The translations under genes and the position numbers were made by a program. Under the pieces are notes generated by a model, which made no database searches, was not told the DNA's origin, and saw only the letters and a list, made by a program, of their open reading frames with translations. This document shows positions 1 through 8,063 of a stretch of 64,000 nt of DNA, in pieces. Each line of letters starts with the position of its first letter. Position 1 is the first letter of the stretch. The DNA comes from Thermincola ferriacetica (GTDB lineage: Bacteria > Bacillota > Thermincolia > Thermincolales > Thermincolaceae): positions 124,001-188,000 of the forward strand of contig NZ_LGTE01000002.1 of the NCBI RefSeq assembly GCF_001263415.1, read 5' to 3'.

Positions 1-325
1 CGGCGATTTAGCCAGTATAGGCCATTCTTTAACTATACAACTGGTAAAACAGGCCGGCTATGATATGTCGAAGAATTTTACCGATTGCGGTATATTGATT
101 TTTGACCCATCCCAGGATACCCATGCCGGAGGCAGCGGTTGCGGTTGTTCGGCGGTAGTTCTTAGTTCCTATATACTGGGGCAAATGAAGGCAGGGAAGT
201 ATAAGAGAGTACTGGCAATTGGTACCGGCGCTTTATTAAGCCCTACTGCCACGCTACAGGGTGAATCGATTCCCGGAGTGGCCCATGCCGTGGTGATGGA
301 TGCATATAGTTTGTCAGGAGGTTGA
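1..325 (+). CDS. spoVAD: Stage V sporulation protein AD, C-terminal part (5' end outside window)
   Basis: Reading frame 2 is open from the window edge to a TGA at 323-325, so only about the last 107 residues are present. The residues match the conserved C-terminal half of SpoVAD: a DCG-ILIFDPSQDTHAGGSG segment, a Gly/Cys-rich GCGCSA stretch and a final PGVAHAVVMDA. SpoVAD has a thiolase-like fold and belongs to the spore inner-membrane SpoVA channel complex that moves calcium-dipicolinate into the forespore and out at germination; direct dipicolinate binding is known from Bacillus. The next gene starts 4 nt after the stop and its ribosome site lies inside this gene, as expected for translational coupling in a spoVA operon. 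Confidence 0.93.
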   Translation, partial: GDLASIGHSLTIQLVKQAGYDMSKNFTDCGILIFDPSQDTHAGGSGCGCSAVVLSSYILGQMKAGKYKRVLAIGTGALLSPTATLQGESIPGVAHAVVMDAYSLSGG

Positions 326-329
326 GCTT

Positions 330-689
330 ATGGAGTATTTTAAAGCATTTATAATCGGGGGCGGAATTTGTGTTATCGGTCAATTACTCATCGATTTGAC
401 CAGTTACCGGATAACTCCCTCCCATATACTGGTTAGCTTTGTAACGGCCGGCGCCATACTAAGCGCCATGGGTTTATATCAGCCCTTGATTGATTTGGCC
501 GGCGCAGGGGCAACGGTCCCGTTGCCGGGTTTTGGTCATATTTTGGCGCAGGGTGCCATTAAGGGAGTTACGGAGAAAGGACTGCTCGGAGCATTTGGCG
601 GGGGTATCGAAGCAGCTTCTGTAGGAATTGGCGCCGCTGTAATATTTGGTTACTTGGTGGCGGTGGCATTCACTCCCAAAGGAGAATAA
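330..689 (+). CDS. spoVAE: Stage V sporulation protein AE (SpoVAE/SpoVAEb family membrane protein)
   Basis: 119 residues, almost wholly hydrophobic, with about four membrane segments (roughly residues 5-25, 30-55, 60-85 and 90-115) and the family loop rich in Gly and Pro around LAGAGATVPLPGFGH. It is a membrane subunit of the SpoVA dipicolinate channel. The ATG at 330 is chosen over an in-frame ATG at 300 because AGGAGG (315-320) stands at the right distance and the family begins with a short Met-x-Tyr-Phe-type N terminus. It follows spoVAD and precedes spoVAEA, the order seen in Bacillus and Clostridia. Expression in the forespore is expected from the family, but I did not identify a sigma-G promoter within the window. 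Confidence 0.93.
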   Translation: MEYFKAFIIGGGICVIGQLLIDLTSYRITPSHILVSFVTAGAILSAMGLYQPLIDLAGAGATVPLPGFGHILAQGAIKGVTEKGLLGAFGGGIEAASVGIGAAVIFGYLVAVAFTPKGE

Positions 690-699
690 GTGGAAATTT

Positions 700-1308
700 A
701 TGAAAAAGCAAACCAGAAAAGTTATTATTGTTACCGATGGAGACATGGTGGCAAAAAGGACTGTGGAGATTGCTGCCAGGAATGTCGGCGCCCGGTGCAT
801 TTCACTGTCTGCCGGAAACCCCACGCCAATATCGGGCCAGCAAGCTGTAGAACTGATTAAGCTGACGCCTCATGACCCGGTTGTCTTAATGGTTGACGAT
901 CGCGGAAACACGGGGTTTGGTAAAGGAGAACAAGTCCTGGATTACGTGGTCCGGCACCCCGAGATAGATGTATTAGGGGTGGTGGCCGTGGCTTCCAATA
1001 CATCTGGTATTCAGGGAACCAGGGTAGATAAGTCAATTACCAGGGACGGCGTGATAGTCGACGGGCCCGTCGATAAATATGGACAGCCAGAACCGGCTAA
1101 TCATAAATATCTGGAAGGGGATACGGTCAGCGTCTTGAATTCTCTGGATGTGAAAGTCATTATCGGACTGGGTGACATTGGCAAAATGGACATGGCAGAC
1201 GATATCTCTAATGGAGCGCCGTTAACAACACTAGCGCTACAGGAAGTAATTAACAGGAGTGGATATAAAAATGGAAGAAACGATGGCTCCAAAGACCCGG
1301 GTAAGTAA
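700..1308 (+). CDS. spoVAEA: Stage V sporulation protein AE, soluble subunit (SpoVAEa)
   Basis: 202 residues, soluble, with a Rossmann-like start (VIIVTDGD at residues 8-15) and the family stretches DPVVLMVDDRGNTGFGKGE and VVAVASNTSGIQGTRVDKS. SpoVAEa is a cytoplasm-facing accessory protein of the SpoVA complex whose biochemical role is poorly defined even in Bacillus. The start at 700 is used, not the in-frame ATG at 646 inside spoVAE, because GGAGAA (681-686) precedes it and it fits the family N terminus. Its 3' end overlaps the start of the next gene by 38 nt, another sign of a single operon. Confidence 0.9.
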   Translation: MKKQTRKVIIVTDGDMVAKRTVEIAARNVGARCISLSAGNPTPISGQQAVELIKLTPHDPVVLMVDDRGNTGFGKGEQVLDYVVRHPEIDVLGVVAVASNTSGIQGTRVDKSITRDGVIVDGPVDKYGQPEPANHKYLEGDTVSVLNSLDVKVIIGLGDIGKMDMADDISNGAPLTTLALQEVINRSGYKNGRNDGSKDPGK

Positions 1309-2815
1309 AAAGTTTGATGAAAATGCGGAAATGTTGAAAAACGTGTTGGGAATTGGCGTAAGTTATGACGTGGCCTGGCGGGAGTTTGAGATAGCCGGTA
1401 AAAAGGCCGCCATCTTGTTCGTAGACGGGTTGATAAAGGATTTGCCCATTGTTGAAATAATGCAGAATTTTGCCTTCCTGGAACGCGAGAACCTAACGCC
1501 TAACACCTTGCACAAACTGTTAGCCAAATATGTCACTTACGTTAAGGCAGCTCCTACCGATAAGCTGGAGGATGTAGTCAACAAGGTGTTGGCCGGTTTC
1601 CTGGCGCTTATAGTCGATGGTATGGAGGAAGCCATTTTGATTGAGGCCCGCCAGTATCCGGGCCGAAATCCGGAAGAGCCTGATATCGAGCGGGTAGTCA
1701 GGGGTTCCAGAGATGGGTTTACAGAAACCATACTTTTTAATACCGCCTTAATCCGGCGGCGGCTCAGAGACCCGCGCCTGAGAACGGAAATTTTGCAGGC
1801 CGGGGTCAGGTCCAAAACTGATATTTGCGTGGCTTATCTGGAGGATGTGGCCAATCCTGACCTTGTGAAAACAATCAAGCAAAGAATTATGGACATCAAA
1901 ATTGACGGTCTGCCCATGGCGGAAAAATCTGTAGAAGAGTATATTACCACCGGCAACTGGAACCCTTTACCACAGGTGCGTTATACCGAGCGGCCCGACG
2001 TGGCGGCGGACCACTTACTGGAAGGGCATGTTTTAGTGATAGTGGATACGTCTCCCAGCGTAATTATTGCACCCGCTACTTATTTTCACCATTTGCAGCA
2101 TGCCGAGGAATTCAGGCAGAATGCATTTATTGGTGTATATCTCAGGTGGGTAAGGTTTATTGCGGTATTTGCTTCTTTGTTTGTATTGCCGTTATGGTAT
2201 TTATTCAGCATTGAGCCGCAGCTTTTACCGGCATCGCTAAAATTTATAGGGGTGGAAAAACCTGGCGAAGTCCCGCTGCTACTGCAGTTAATTATAGCCG
2301 AAATTGGTCTTGACATGATCAGGCAGTCAACTATCCATACCCCTACGCCCCTGGCAACGGCTCTGGGTTTGATTGCTGCATTTATGATTGGGGATGTGGC
2401 AATCAATGTGGGATTGTTTACTGCCGAGGTAATACTTTACTTGGCAGTAGCGGCTGTCGGTACTTTTGCCACTCCCAGCTATGAGTTGGGGATGGCCAAT
2501 CGGATTTTCCGGCTGTTCCTGCTATTGATGGTGGGAGCTTTAAAACTACCGGGGTTAATTATCGGAATTGGCGCAATTTTAATTTTAGTTGCCCGGACCA
2601 AACCTTTTGGAGTGCCGTATTTATGGCCGTTAATTCCCTTTAACTGGGCGGCTCTGAAGCACTTACTGGTTCGGCCCACGTTACCGATGAAAAACATCCG
2701 TCCGAGTATATTAAGACCAATTGATACTACCAGGCAGCCTTCTGCCGCTCCGGTCAAAAAAAGGTTGCCCCGGAAGGTTAGAAATCAAAACCGTTTATCC
2801 GGAAAGAAAAATTAA
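1271..2815 (+). CDS. spoVAF: GerA-family spore germination protein (SpoVAF type)
   Basis: 514 residues with the GerA-A layout: a soluble N-terminal half (residues 1 to about 280, including the conserved LFVDGLIKD and RGSRDGFTE segments) and a C-terminal half with five to six membrane segments (about 290-470), followed by a basic tail rich in Arg and Lys. The place after spoVAEa identifies it as SpoVAF, a GerA paralogue linked to the SpoVA channel, not a subunit of a free-standing tricistronic receptor. In Bacillus SpoVAF forms an ion channel with its partner OafB that speeds germination; that role is transferred by family. The ATG at 1271 is preferred to a GTG at 1259 because AGGAGTG (1256-1262) is well spaced from it. 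Confidence 0.9.
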   Translation: MEETMAPKTRVSKKFDENAEMLKNVLGIGVSYDVAWREFEIAGKKAAILFVDGLIKDLPIVEIMQNFAFLERENLTPNTLHKLLAKYVTYVKAAPTDKLEDVVNKVLAGFLALIVDGMEEAILIEARQYPGRNPEEPDIERVVRGSRDGFTETILFNTALIRRRLRDPRLRTEILQAGVRSKTDICVAYLEDVANPDLVKTIKQRIMDIKIDGLPMAEKSVEEYITTGNWNPLPQVRYTERPDVAADHLLEGHVLVIVDTSPSVIIAPATYFHHLQHAEEFRQNAFIGVYLRWVRFIAVFASLFVLPLWYLFSIEPQLLPASLKFIGVEKPGEVPLLLQLIIAEIGLDMIRQSTIHTPTPLATALGLIAAFMIGDVAINVGLFTAEVILYLAVAAVGTFATPSYELGMANRIFRLFLLLMVGALKLPGLIIGIGAILILVARTKPFGVPYLWPLIPFNWAALKHLLVRPTLPMKNIRPSILRPIDTTRQPSAAPVKKRLPRKVRNQNRLSGKKN

Positions 2816-2912
2816 TTTGGCAAGCGATGAGTGGGGGAACTTAAATATTTTCGGCGCTCGCAAAACCGGAAACAAAAAGGCAGGAGGTTCCCGCATGTTT
2901 GAAGATGGTGAA

Positions 2913-2978
2913 GGCCGCCGGGAAGTCCGGTACTCAACTTAAGTTGAGTGCCTATGGACGGGAGGCGGCCTGACTTTT
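2913..2978 (+). terminator. Large hairpin ending the spoVA operon
   Basis: Arms GGCCGCC (2913-2919) and GGCGGCC (2964-2970) enclose GTCC/GGAC and, at the centre, a perfect 16-bp palindrome CTCAACTTAAGTTGAG (2933-2948). The tail TGACTTTT is only weakly T-rich. A 15-codon ORF with a good ribosome site (CAGGAGG at 2881-2887, ATG at 2895, stop 2940-2942) runs into the hairpin. It could be a leader peptide or chance. Probably a terminator; the palindrome could also be a protein-binding site. Confidence 0.6.
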
Positions 2979-3094
2979 AAGGAAAGCAATTTGTGCCGAA
3001 ATTGCGCATTACCATTTTGTTGGTTTCGAGGAATAAAAAGAGAAAAAATGCTAATAATAAAAATTGTTATGTATGAAAGGAGGATAATATTTCC

Positions 3095-4102
3095 ATGCCA
3101 GTTAAAGTTGGAATACCCCGCGCATTGCTCTACTACAGTTATTTTCCTATGTGGAAAGCCTTTTTTGAGGAGTTGGGAGCGGAGGTAATAGTATCGGGTA
3201 AAACCACGAAAAGAATTCTGGACAATGGCGTAAAAGAAGCGGTTGACGAAGTATGTTTGCCTGTTAAGGTCTTTTACGGACATGTTATCGAATTATGCGA
3301 TCAGGTAGATTATATTTTTGTACCCCGGTTAGTCAGTGTGGAAAAAAAGGCATTTATCTGCCCGAAGTTCCTGGGTTTACCTGATATGATCCGGCATAAC
3401 ATTAAAAACCTGCCCAAACTTATTGATATTACTGTCAACCTTAGTAAAAAGCCCGCCAATATATACAAGGCAATATATGAAGCAGGGAAAATATTCACGT
3501 CCAACCCGGCTAAAATCTGGCTTGCTTATAGAAAAGGAATGGAACAGTTAAATAATTTTATCAAGTTAACGGAGGCGGGCTATATGCCTGATAAAGCCAT
3601 TGAAGAGATGGCCAGGGGGTTGGTGGCGCAAGATTATGCGTCCCCCGCCGCAGGAGATTTAAAAATTGCATTGATTGGTCATGGCTATAACATTTATGAC
3701 CGGTATATCAGTATGAACCTGATAACTAAGCTCATAAACCTGGGCGTGCAGGTGTTAACGGCTGATAATATTCCCCATGATGAAGTTGAGAACAAGGCAT
3801 CATTATTGCCAAAAAGGCTTTTTTGGACTATGGGAAGGAAAATGGTGGGGGCCAGCTTCCACTTCATGCAGAGGGAAGACATTGACGGTATAATTCATGT
3901 GGCGGCATTCGGGTGTGGTCCGGATTCTTTTACCGGTGAACTCATTGAGAGAAAAATAAAACGCAATAAAAGCAAACCCTTTCTCAATCTTACTATTGAC
4001 GAGCATACAGGCGAAGCCGGTATAGTGACGAGGTTGGAAGCCTTTGTAGATATGATCAGATGGAGGAAGTCTAATGAAAGTAACCTTTCCGCACATGGGT
4101 AA
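3095..4102 (+). CDS. Acyl-CoA dehydratase activase-related protein (DUF2229 family), paralogue 1
   Basis: 335 residues. The N terminus (VGIPRALLYY, then FFEELGAEV and a Cys in DEVCLPVK) is the signature of DUF2229, a family tied to ATP-dependent activators of 2-hydroxyacyl-CoA dehydratases. The C-terminal part carries CGPDSFTGELIERK and the IDEHTGEAGIVTRLEAF motif that is shared with the next gene, so the two are paralogous there. The start at 3095 follows GGAGGATAA (3080-3088) closely. It overlaps the next gene by 29 nt; that gene in turn overlaps the activase gene. In other Firmicutes these domains are found fused into one very long protein, which suggests that the three form one complex. 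The substrate is unknown and no dehydratase subunit genes are present in the window. Confidence 0.82.
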   Translation: MPVKVGIPRALLYYSYFPMWKAFFEELGAEVIVSGKTTKRILDNGVKEAVDEVCLPVKVFYGHVIELCDQVDYIFVPRLVSVEKKAFICPKFLGLPDMIRHNIKNLPKLIDITVNLSKKPANIYKAIYEAGKIFTSNPAKIWLAYRKGMEQLNNFIKLTEAGYMPDKAIEEMARGLVAQDYASPAAGDLKIALIGHGYNIYDRYISMNLITKLINLGVQVLTADNIPHDEVENKASLLPKRLFWTMGRKMVGASFHFMQREDIDGIIHVAAFGCGPDSFTGELIERKIKRNKSKPFLNLTIDEHTGEAGIVTRLEAFVDMIRWRKSNESNLSAHG

Positions 4103-5189
4103 TATGTATATATGTTTAAAAGCCATGCTTAATTACCTGGGGGTGGAGGTAGTCGTACCGCCGCGGACCAGCAAAAAAACCATGGTATTAGGGGTACAAA
4201 ACAGTCCCGAATTTGCCTGCCTGCCTATGAAGGTTAATCTGGGTAATTTTATTGAGGCTTATGAGCAGGGAGCCGACACCATCTTAATGGCAGGGGGAGT
4301 AGGACCATGCCGGTTTGGTTATTATGCTCAGGTGCAGAAGGAAATAATAGAAGACCTGGGATTGAATTATAAAATGATTGTTCTTGAACCACCTCAAAAG
4401 CATATTTCAGAGCTCCTGGCCAAGATTAAGGAAGTGGCCGATAACCAGTCCTGGCTCAGAATTATTAAAGCAATACGCTTCGGCTGGTTAAAAGCCGTGG
4501 TCGCTGACCGGCTGGAGCAAAGTATACATTACTTACGACCCCGTGAACTGGAACAGGGCCATGCCGACCAGGTTTATCAAAAGGCTTTGCATTGGATTGA
4601 CCGGGCAGAGAGCCCGCAAGAGCTGGCAGATGTGGAGAAGAAAATCGGTGAAGCTCTGAAAAAAGTGGAGGTGAACAGGAACAGGGACATCATCAGAATC
4701 GGTCTGGTAGGGGAAATATATGTTCTCCTGGAACCCTTTGTCAACCTGGAAATCGAAAGAAACCTCGGCAAGCTCGGGGTGGAAGTGGAAAGGTCCATCT
4801 ACCTGAGCCAGTGGATCAACGACCATTTGTTTATGGGATTATTAAAGATGAAAAGCAGTAAAGAATCGAAATTAATGGCTTTGCCTTATGTTAACCATAC
4901 TGTAGGCGGGCACGGACAAGAAAGTATAGGAAGCGCTGTAATATTTTCACAGCAGGGTTACGACGGAGTTATACAGGTTGCGCCATTTACCTGTATGCCG
5001 GAAATTATAGCTGAAAGTATTTTGCCTACGGTGAGCAGGGATAAAGATATACCTACCTATACCTTAATTGTGGACGAACATTCCGGTGACGCCGGGATAG
5101 TTACCAGACTGGAAGCCTTTGTGGATTTACTGCGGCGCAGGAAAAATTATAAGGAGGGTACAAAAAAATGTATGGATTTCTTGGGATAG
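4074..5189 (+). CDS. Acyl-CoA dehydratase activase-related protein, paralogue 2
   Basis: 371 residues. The N-terminal half has conserved Cys in NSPEFACLPMKVN and GGVGPCRFGYY, typical of the 2-hydroxyglutaryl-CoA dehydratase D-component superfamily, where such Cys bind Fe-S clusters. The C-terminal half contains PYVNHTVGGHGQES, APFTCMPEIIAES and VDEHSGDAGIVTRLEAF, matching the same motif in the upstream protein. It starts inside the upstream gene (29-nt overlap) and overlaps the next by 22 nt, so the three are translationally coupled. Probable role: partner or scaffold of the activase encoded next, in an electron-activation reaction. The target enzyme is not identifiable from the window. Confidence 0.82.
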   Translation: MKVTFPHMGNMYICLKAMLNYLGVEVVVPPRTSKKTMVLGVQNSPEFACLPMKVNLGNFIEAYEQGADTILMAGGVGPCRFGYYAQVQKEIIEDLGLNYKMIVLEPPQKHISELLAKIKEVADNQSWLRIIKAIRFGWLKAVVADRLEQSIHYLRPRELEQGHADQVYQKALHWIDRAESPQELADVEKKIGEALKKVEVNRNRDIIRIGLVGEIYVLLEPFVNLEIERNLGKLGVEVERSIYLSQWINDHLFMGLLKMKSSKESKLMALPYVNHTVGGHGQESIGSAVIFSQQGYDGVIQVAPFTCMPEIIAESILPTVSRDKDIPTYTLIVDEHSGDAGIVTRLEAFVDLLRRRKNYKEGTKKCMDFLG

Positions 5190-6148
5190 ATGTTGGTTCA
5201 GTAAGCACAAATATTGTTTTACTTGATCATGAAGGCAAGGTTCTAAAAAAATTATATCTGCGAACGCAGGGACAACCAATTGCAGCTTTACAAAGAGGAT
5301 TGGCGCTGTTCAGGGATGAATTTGGTGACGCTGTGGAAATCTGTGCGGTAGGTACGACAGGCAGCGGACGGCATCTGGCCGGGGTAATCGTCGGCGCCGA
5401 TTCGGTGAAAAACGAAATTACGGCCCATGCTGTAGCTGCTTCAATCGAGGTGCCGGGAGTACAGACAATACTGGAAATAGGTGGGCAGGATTCAAAAATT
5501 ATCATCCTGCGGGACGGAATTGTTACAGACTTTGCCATGAATACGGTTTGCGCAGCCGGTACAGGATCTTTTTTGGACCAGCAGGCAGCCAGGTTAAACC
5601 TACCTATTCAGGATTTCGGCGCCATTGCCCTTAGGGCCAAAAACCCGGTTCGCATTGCCGGCCGGTGTTCGGTATTTGCCGAATCGGATATGATTCATAA
5701 ACAACAGATGGGCCATTCCCTGCCCGATATATTGGCGGGGTTATGTGAAGCCTTGGTGCGGAATTATCTGAATAACGTCGGTAAAGGGAAAGAAATCAAT
5801 AGCCCCATTATCTTCCAGGGTGGCGTTGCCGCAAATATAGGTATCAAAAAGGCTTTTGAAAAAGCTTTGCAGCAGGAAATCTTGATTCCTGAACATTTTG
5901 ACGTCATGGGGGCCATAGGGGCGGCACACCTGGCCAAAGAAGCTGTGGCCGCAAAAGGCGGCAAGACCAATTTTCGCGGTTTTTCGGCAGTCCTGGATGA
6001 ATACCAGGCATCGAGTTTTGAATGTAAAGACTGTCCTAACCTGTGTGAGGTTATTGAAATCGGAGCACGCAGCAACTTGTTGGCCCGTTGGGGAGACAAA
6101 TGCGGGAAGTGGAGTAATTCCGTGGCTGCCCAACAGAATGCCGTATAG
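5168..6148 (+). CDS. BadF/BadG/HgdC-family CoA-dehydratase activase ATPase
   Basis: 326 residues of the acetate-kinase/actin-like ATPase fold: GIDVGSVSTN at residues 6-15 (phosphate 1), GTTGSGR near 62-68, GGQDSK near 104 (phosphate 2 region), then the cluster-binding Cys in NTVCAAGTGSF near residue 127 and GRCSVFAESD near 166. In the HgdC family these two Cys from each monomer hold one [4Fe-4S] cluster at the dimer interface, and ATP hydrolysis drives an electron into a dehydratase. Unusual here is a C-terminal extension with CKDC, NLC and a further Cys (about residues 281-312), which could bind another metal. The gene overlaps its upstream partner and is followed by a terminator at 6221-6248. 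Confidence 0.88.
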   Translation: MYGFLGIDVGSVSTNIVLLDHEGKVLKKLYLRTQGQPIAALQRGLALFRDEFGDAVEICAVGTTGSGRHLAGVIVGADSVKNEITAHAVAASIEVPGVQTILEIGGQDSKIIILRDGIVTDFAMNTVCAAGTGSFLDQQAARLNLPIQDFGAIALRAKNPVRIAGRCSVFAESDMIHKQQMGHSLPDILAGLCEALVRNYLNNVGKGKEINSPIIFQGGVAANIGIKKAFEKALQQEILIPEHFDVMGAIGAAHLAKEAVAAKGGKTNFRGFSAVLDEYQASSFECKDCPNLCEVIEIGARSNLLARWGDKCGKWSNSVAAQQNAV

Positions 6149-6165
6149 GCTTCAGAGTTTGCGTC

Positions 6166-6194
6166 TTGCATAATAAAAAAACCTAAGTTAAAAT
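6166..6194 (+). promoter_or_regulatory. Probable sigma-A promoter before the DUF3786 gene
   Basis: TTGCAT (6166-6171), a 17-nt spacer and TAAAAT (6189-6194). The predicted transcript would begin near 6201 and meet the terminator at 6221-6248 before reaching the coding sequence. Confidence 0.5.
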
Positions 6195-6220
6195 TAGTAT
6201 AACTGGCAATTCTTGTTGGA

Positions 6221-6248
6221 TGGGTATCTTGAATGATACCCATTTTTT
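6221..6248 (+). terminator. Terminator/attenuator immediately upstream of the DUF3786 gene
   Basis: TGGGTATC (6221-6228) and GATACCCA (6235-6242) form a perfect 8-bp stem with a 6-nt loop, followed by TTTTTT. It ends the activase operon. The ribosome site of the next gene (GGGGAGGG, 6251-6258) begins 3 nt after the T-run, so it could also act as an attenuator of that gene. Confidence 0.75.
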
Positions 6249-6263
6249 CAGGGGAGGGAGCAT

Positions 6264-6875
6264 ATGTGTAATATTAATGCTTATGGGGAAGCTATTAAGG
6301 TTTTTAAAGAAAAAGACCCGGCAGAGATGGCCGGCAATGCCGGAGCGGTCTATGACAAAGAGAATAAAAAAATATTTTTAAAATATCTTCATGCCAGTAT
6401 AGAGGTTGATTTCCCTTCGGGCGAAATAATATCTGACGCTAAATGGGAGCTGGTGAAAAACGATAAAGTATTAATTCTGCAATACCTGATCGGCGCTACG
6501 GGAGCCATGCCGAGGAATACCTGGATAGCATTTATACAATTACCGGGCGGCCCTCATCATCATCAACCTTTCGTCCTGGAGGCAATTAACCCACTGGCGG
6601 AGGAATTTGGCAATAAAATCGACGAATTCCGGAAAATAGCTCCACTCTTTGGCGCCACAGAAATAAAAATGGGGGACTATGGAGTGAGTATACCCGTATT
6701 TGCCAAGCTGCCTATGGCTGTCTGCCTACGACAGGGAGATGATGAATTCCCACCCAGTGCCAATATTTTGTTTGACGCCGGGGCGCCCTTACATTTAACT
6801 ACTGCGGCGTTATGGGTGTTGGGAGTTGAACTTTCCCGCAAATTAAGGGGAGTTAACGGACAGCAGTACTCTTAA
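6264..6875 (+). CDS. DUF3786 domain protein
   Basis: 203 residues, soluble, no signal peptide. Recognised by the DUF3786 pattern: an N-terminal Asn-Ala-Tyr-Gly-Glu-Ala helix, a segment YLIGATGAMP..TWIAF near residues 73-90, and a C-terminal PLHLTTAALWVLGVEL. The family is found in anaerobes, sometimes fused to Fe-S or corrinoid-protein domains, but has no proven function. The N-terminal Cys2 and Cys153 are the only cysteines. It has its own promoter/terminator leader (6166-6248), so it is probably regulated apart from the activase operon. I make no functional claim. Confidence 0.75.
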   Translation: MCNINAYGEAIKVFKEKDPAEMAGNAGAVYDKENKKIFLKYLHASIEVDFPSGEIISDAKWELVKNDKVLILQYLIGATGAMPRNTWIAFIQLPGGPHHHQPFVLEAINPLAEEFGNKIDEFRKIAPLFGATEIKMGDYGVSIPVFAKLPMAVCLRQGDDEFPPSANILFDAGAPLHLTTAALWVLGVELSRKLRGVNGQQYS

Positions 6876-6915
6876 TGCCTCTTCATTAATGATCAGAAAG
6901 GTAGGGGTCATAGTT

Positions 6916-7305
6916 TTGCAAAGAGTAACGGCTGCAATATTAATGAGAGATGATAAAGTTTTTATTGCCAAAAGAAAAGCAAACGGCCTGTTGGCCGGCA
7001 AATGGGAGTTTCCGGGCGGGAAAATAGAAAAAGGAGAAAGCCCGGAAGAGTGCCTGAAACGGGAGATGAAGGAGGAATTTCACATTGAAGTAAGTGTGGG
7101 CGCTTTTTTCGGTGAGAGTATTTATCACTACGAACATGGCGCTATTCATTTGTTAGCTTATTATGTACAATGGGAAAAGGGAGAGTTCAGGCCTCTCGTA
7201 CATGACGAATTTAAATGGGTACCGGTTGCTGAATTAAAGGAATACGGTTTTGCGCCGGCTGATATACCATTGGCAGAAAAACTGATGAAAGTACTGGGAG
7301 GTTAG
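6916..7305 (+). CDS. Nudix hydrolase, MutT type (8-oxo-dGTP diphosphatase-like)
   Basis: About 129 residues. A complete Nudix box is visible: GGKIEKGESPEECLKREMKE continuing into EFHIEV fits the pattern G-x5-E-x7-RE-U-x-EE-x-G-U, except that the penultimate Gly is His. The protein is short and starts directly with strand one of the fold (VTAAILMRDDKVFIAKR), as in MutT. The product would hydrolyse oxidised or non-canonical nucleoside triphosphates to monophosphates. A TTG at 6916 is chosen as start because AGGTAGGGG (6899-6907) lies upstream; an ATG at 6889 would add nine residues without a ribosome site. The stop is 3 nt before the next start. Confidence 0.85.
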   Translation: MQRVTAAILMRDDKVFIAKRKANGLLAGKWEFPGGKIEKGESPEECLKREMKEEFHIEVSVGAFFGESIYHYEHGAIHLLAYYVQWEKGEFRPLVHDEFKWVPVAELKEYGFAPADIPLAEKLMKVLGG

Positions 7306-7308
7306 AAA

Positions 7309-7629
7309 ATGGCTTGGGTATATTTGTTTATTGCGGGAATCTTTGAAACGGTTTGGGCTGCAAGCATGAAATATACCGAGGGGTTTACAAAGCTGTGGCC
7401 CAGCCTTGTAACTATTGGCGCTATGCTAATCAGCGTAAGTTTATTGTCGGTAGCCTTAAAAACCATTCCTATCGGGATGGGGTATGCAGTATGGACAGGT
7501 ATAGGGGCTGCCGGTACAGTTGTGGTAGGTATTTTGCTGTTTAAAGAACCTGTCCAGATGTTCAGAATTATCTGTTTGGTACTGATCATTGCCGGAATTG
7601 TTGGTTTAAAATTTACATCGGAACATTGA
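7309..7629 (+). CDS. sugE: SMR-family guanidinium exporter (Gdx/SugE type)
   Basis: 106 residues with four transmembrane helices, the size and layout of the small multidrug resistance family. The essential Glu sits in helix 1 (FETVWAASMKYTEGF, Glu13), and YAVWTGIGAAG (around 62-72) is the helix-3 packing motif. The WAxSxKYTxGF version of helix 1 marks the SugE/Gdx branch, which in characterised members exports guanidinium in exchange for protons as an antiparallel dimer. A guanidine riboswitch commonly precedes such genes; none is visible here, since the gene follows the Nudix gene by 3 nt and is probably cotranscribed with it. A strong terminator follows at 7715. Confidence 0.87.
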   Translation: MAWVYLFIAGIFETVWAASMKYTEGFTKLWPSLVTIGAMLISVSLLSVALKTIPIGMGYAVWTGIGAAGTVVVGILLFKEPVQMFRIICLVLIIAGIVGLKFTSEH

Positions 7630-7714
7630 TTTGTAAACACATCTTTGATAAAAACATTTAATTTGCAAAAAAAGTCCTTTACATAAACGAGAATAACTTG
7701 GCTAAATATACCTA

Positions 7715-7760
7715 TTATCCTCCGGATAAAGCAAAGAAAAATCCGGAGGATAAAATTTTT
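7715..7760 (+). terminator. Intrinsic terminator after the SMR gene
   Basis: Perfect 13-bp inverted repeat TTATCCTCCGGAT (7715-7727) / ATCCGGAGGATAA (7741-7753), 13-nt loop, then a run ending TTTTTT. The A-run on the loop side is not a good tail for the minus strand, so plus-strand termination is favoured. Confidence 0.85.
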
Positions 7761-8063
7761 TGTGCAAGTACCGGTTTGGGGTATGAAATCAAACGTTAAT
7801 ATTAGACGGAGGTTTGCGATGTGATTGGTAAAGGGTATCAACTGAGGAAGGGCTTACCATAATTTACATGAAGGATTGTCCCAAATTATGTGGTAACATT
7901 AATGCGTACAAGTCGATACCATATTTTTTCACTGTTCAACAGCCACGGACTTCAAGAATTTTATTGTTAAGTTATCAGTAAGCTTACTTTAAAATTATTT
8001 GAGGGAGGTGACTTTGTTAATTTTTGGGATTCTATAACCTTTATTAAGAAAGGGGTTTTTGTT
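7761..8063 (+). other. Intergenic region upstream of the CAP-domain gene
   Basis: About 300 nt without a supported gene. There is a short stem CGGTTTG...CAAACG and several good ribosome-site-like runs (for example GAGGGAGGTGA near 8002), but the ORFs behind them are under 20 codons. It must hold the promoter for the secreted protein that follows; I could not pick it out with confidence. I looked for a c-di-AMP riboswitch, common before wall-related genes, and did not see its conserved blocks. Confidence 0.4.

Noticed and set aside
5168-6148. Sugar kinase or type III pantothenate kinase
   Set aside because: The fold is shared, but the two cluster-binding Cys motifs and the DUF2229 partners identify a dehydratase activase.
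7800-7862. Short ORF behind GACGGAGG upstream of the CAP-domain gene
   Set aside because: Only about 14 codons, no recognisable product and no further support.
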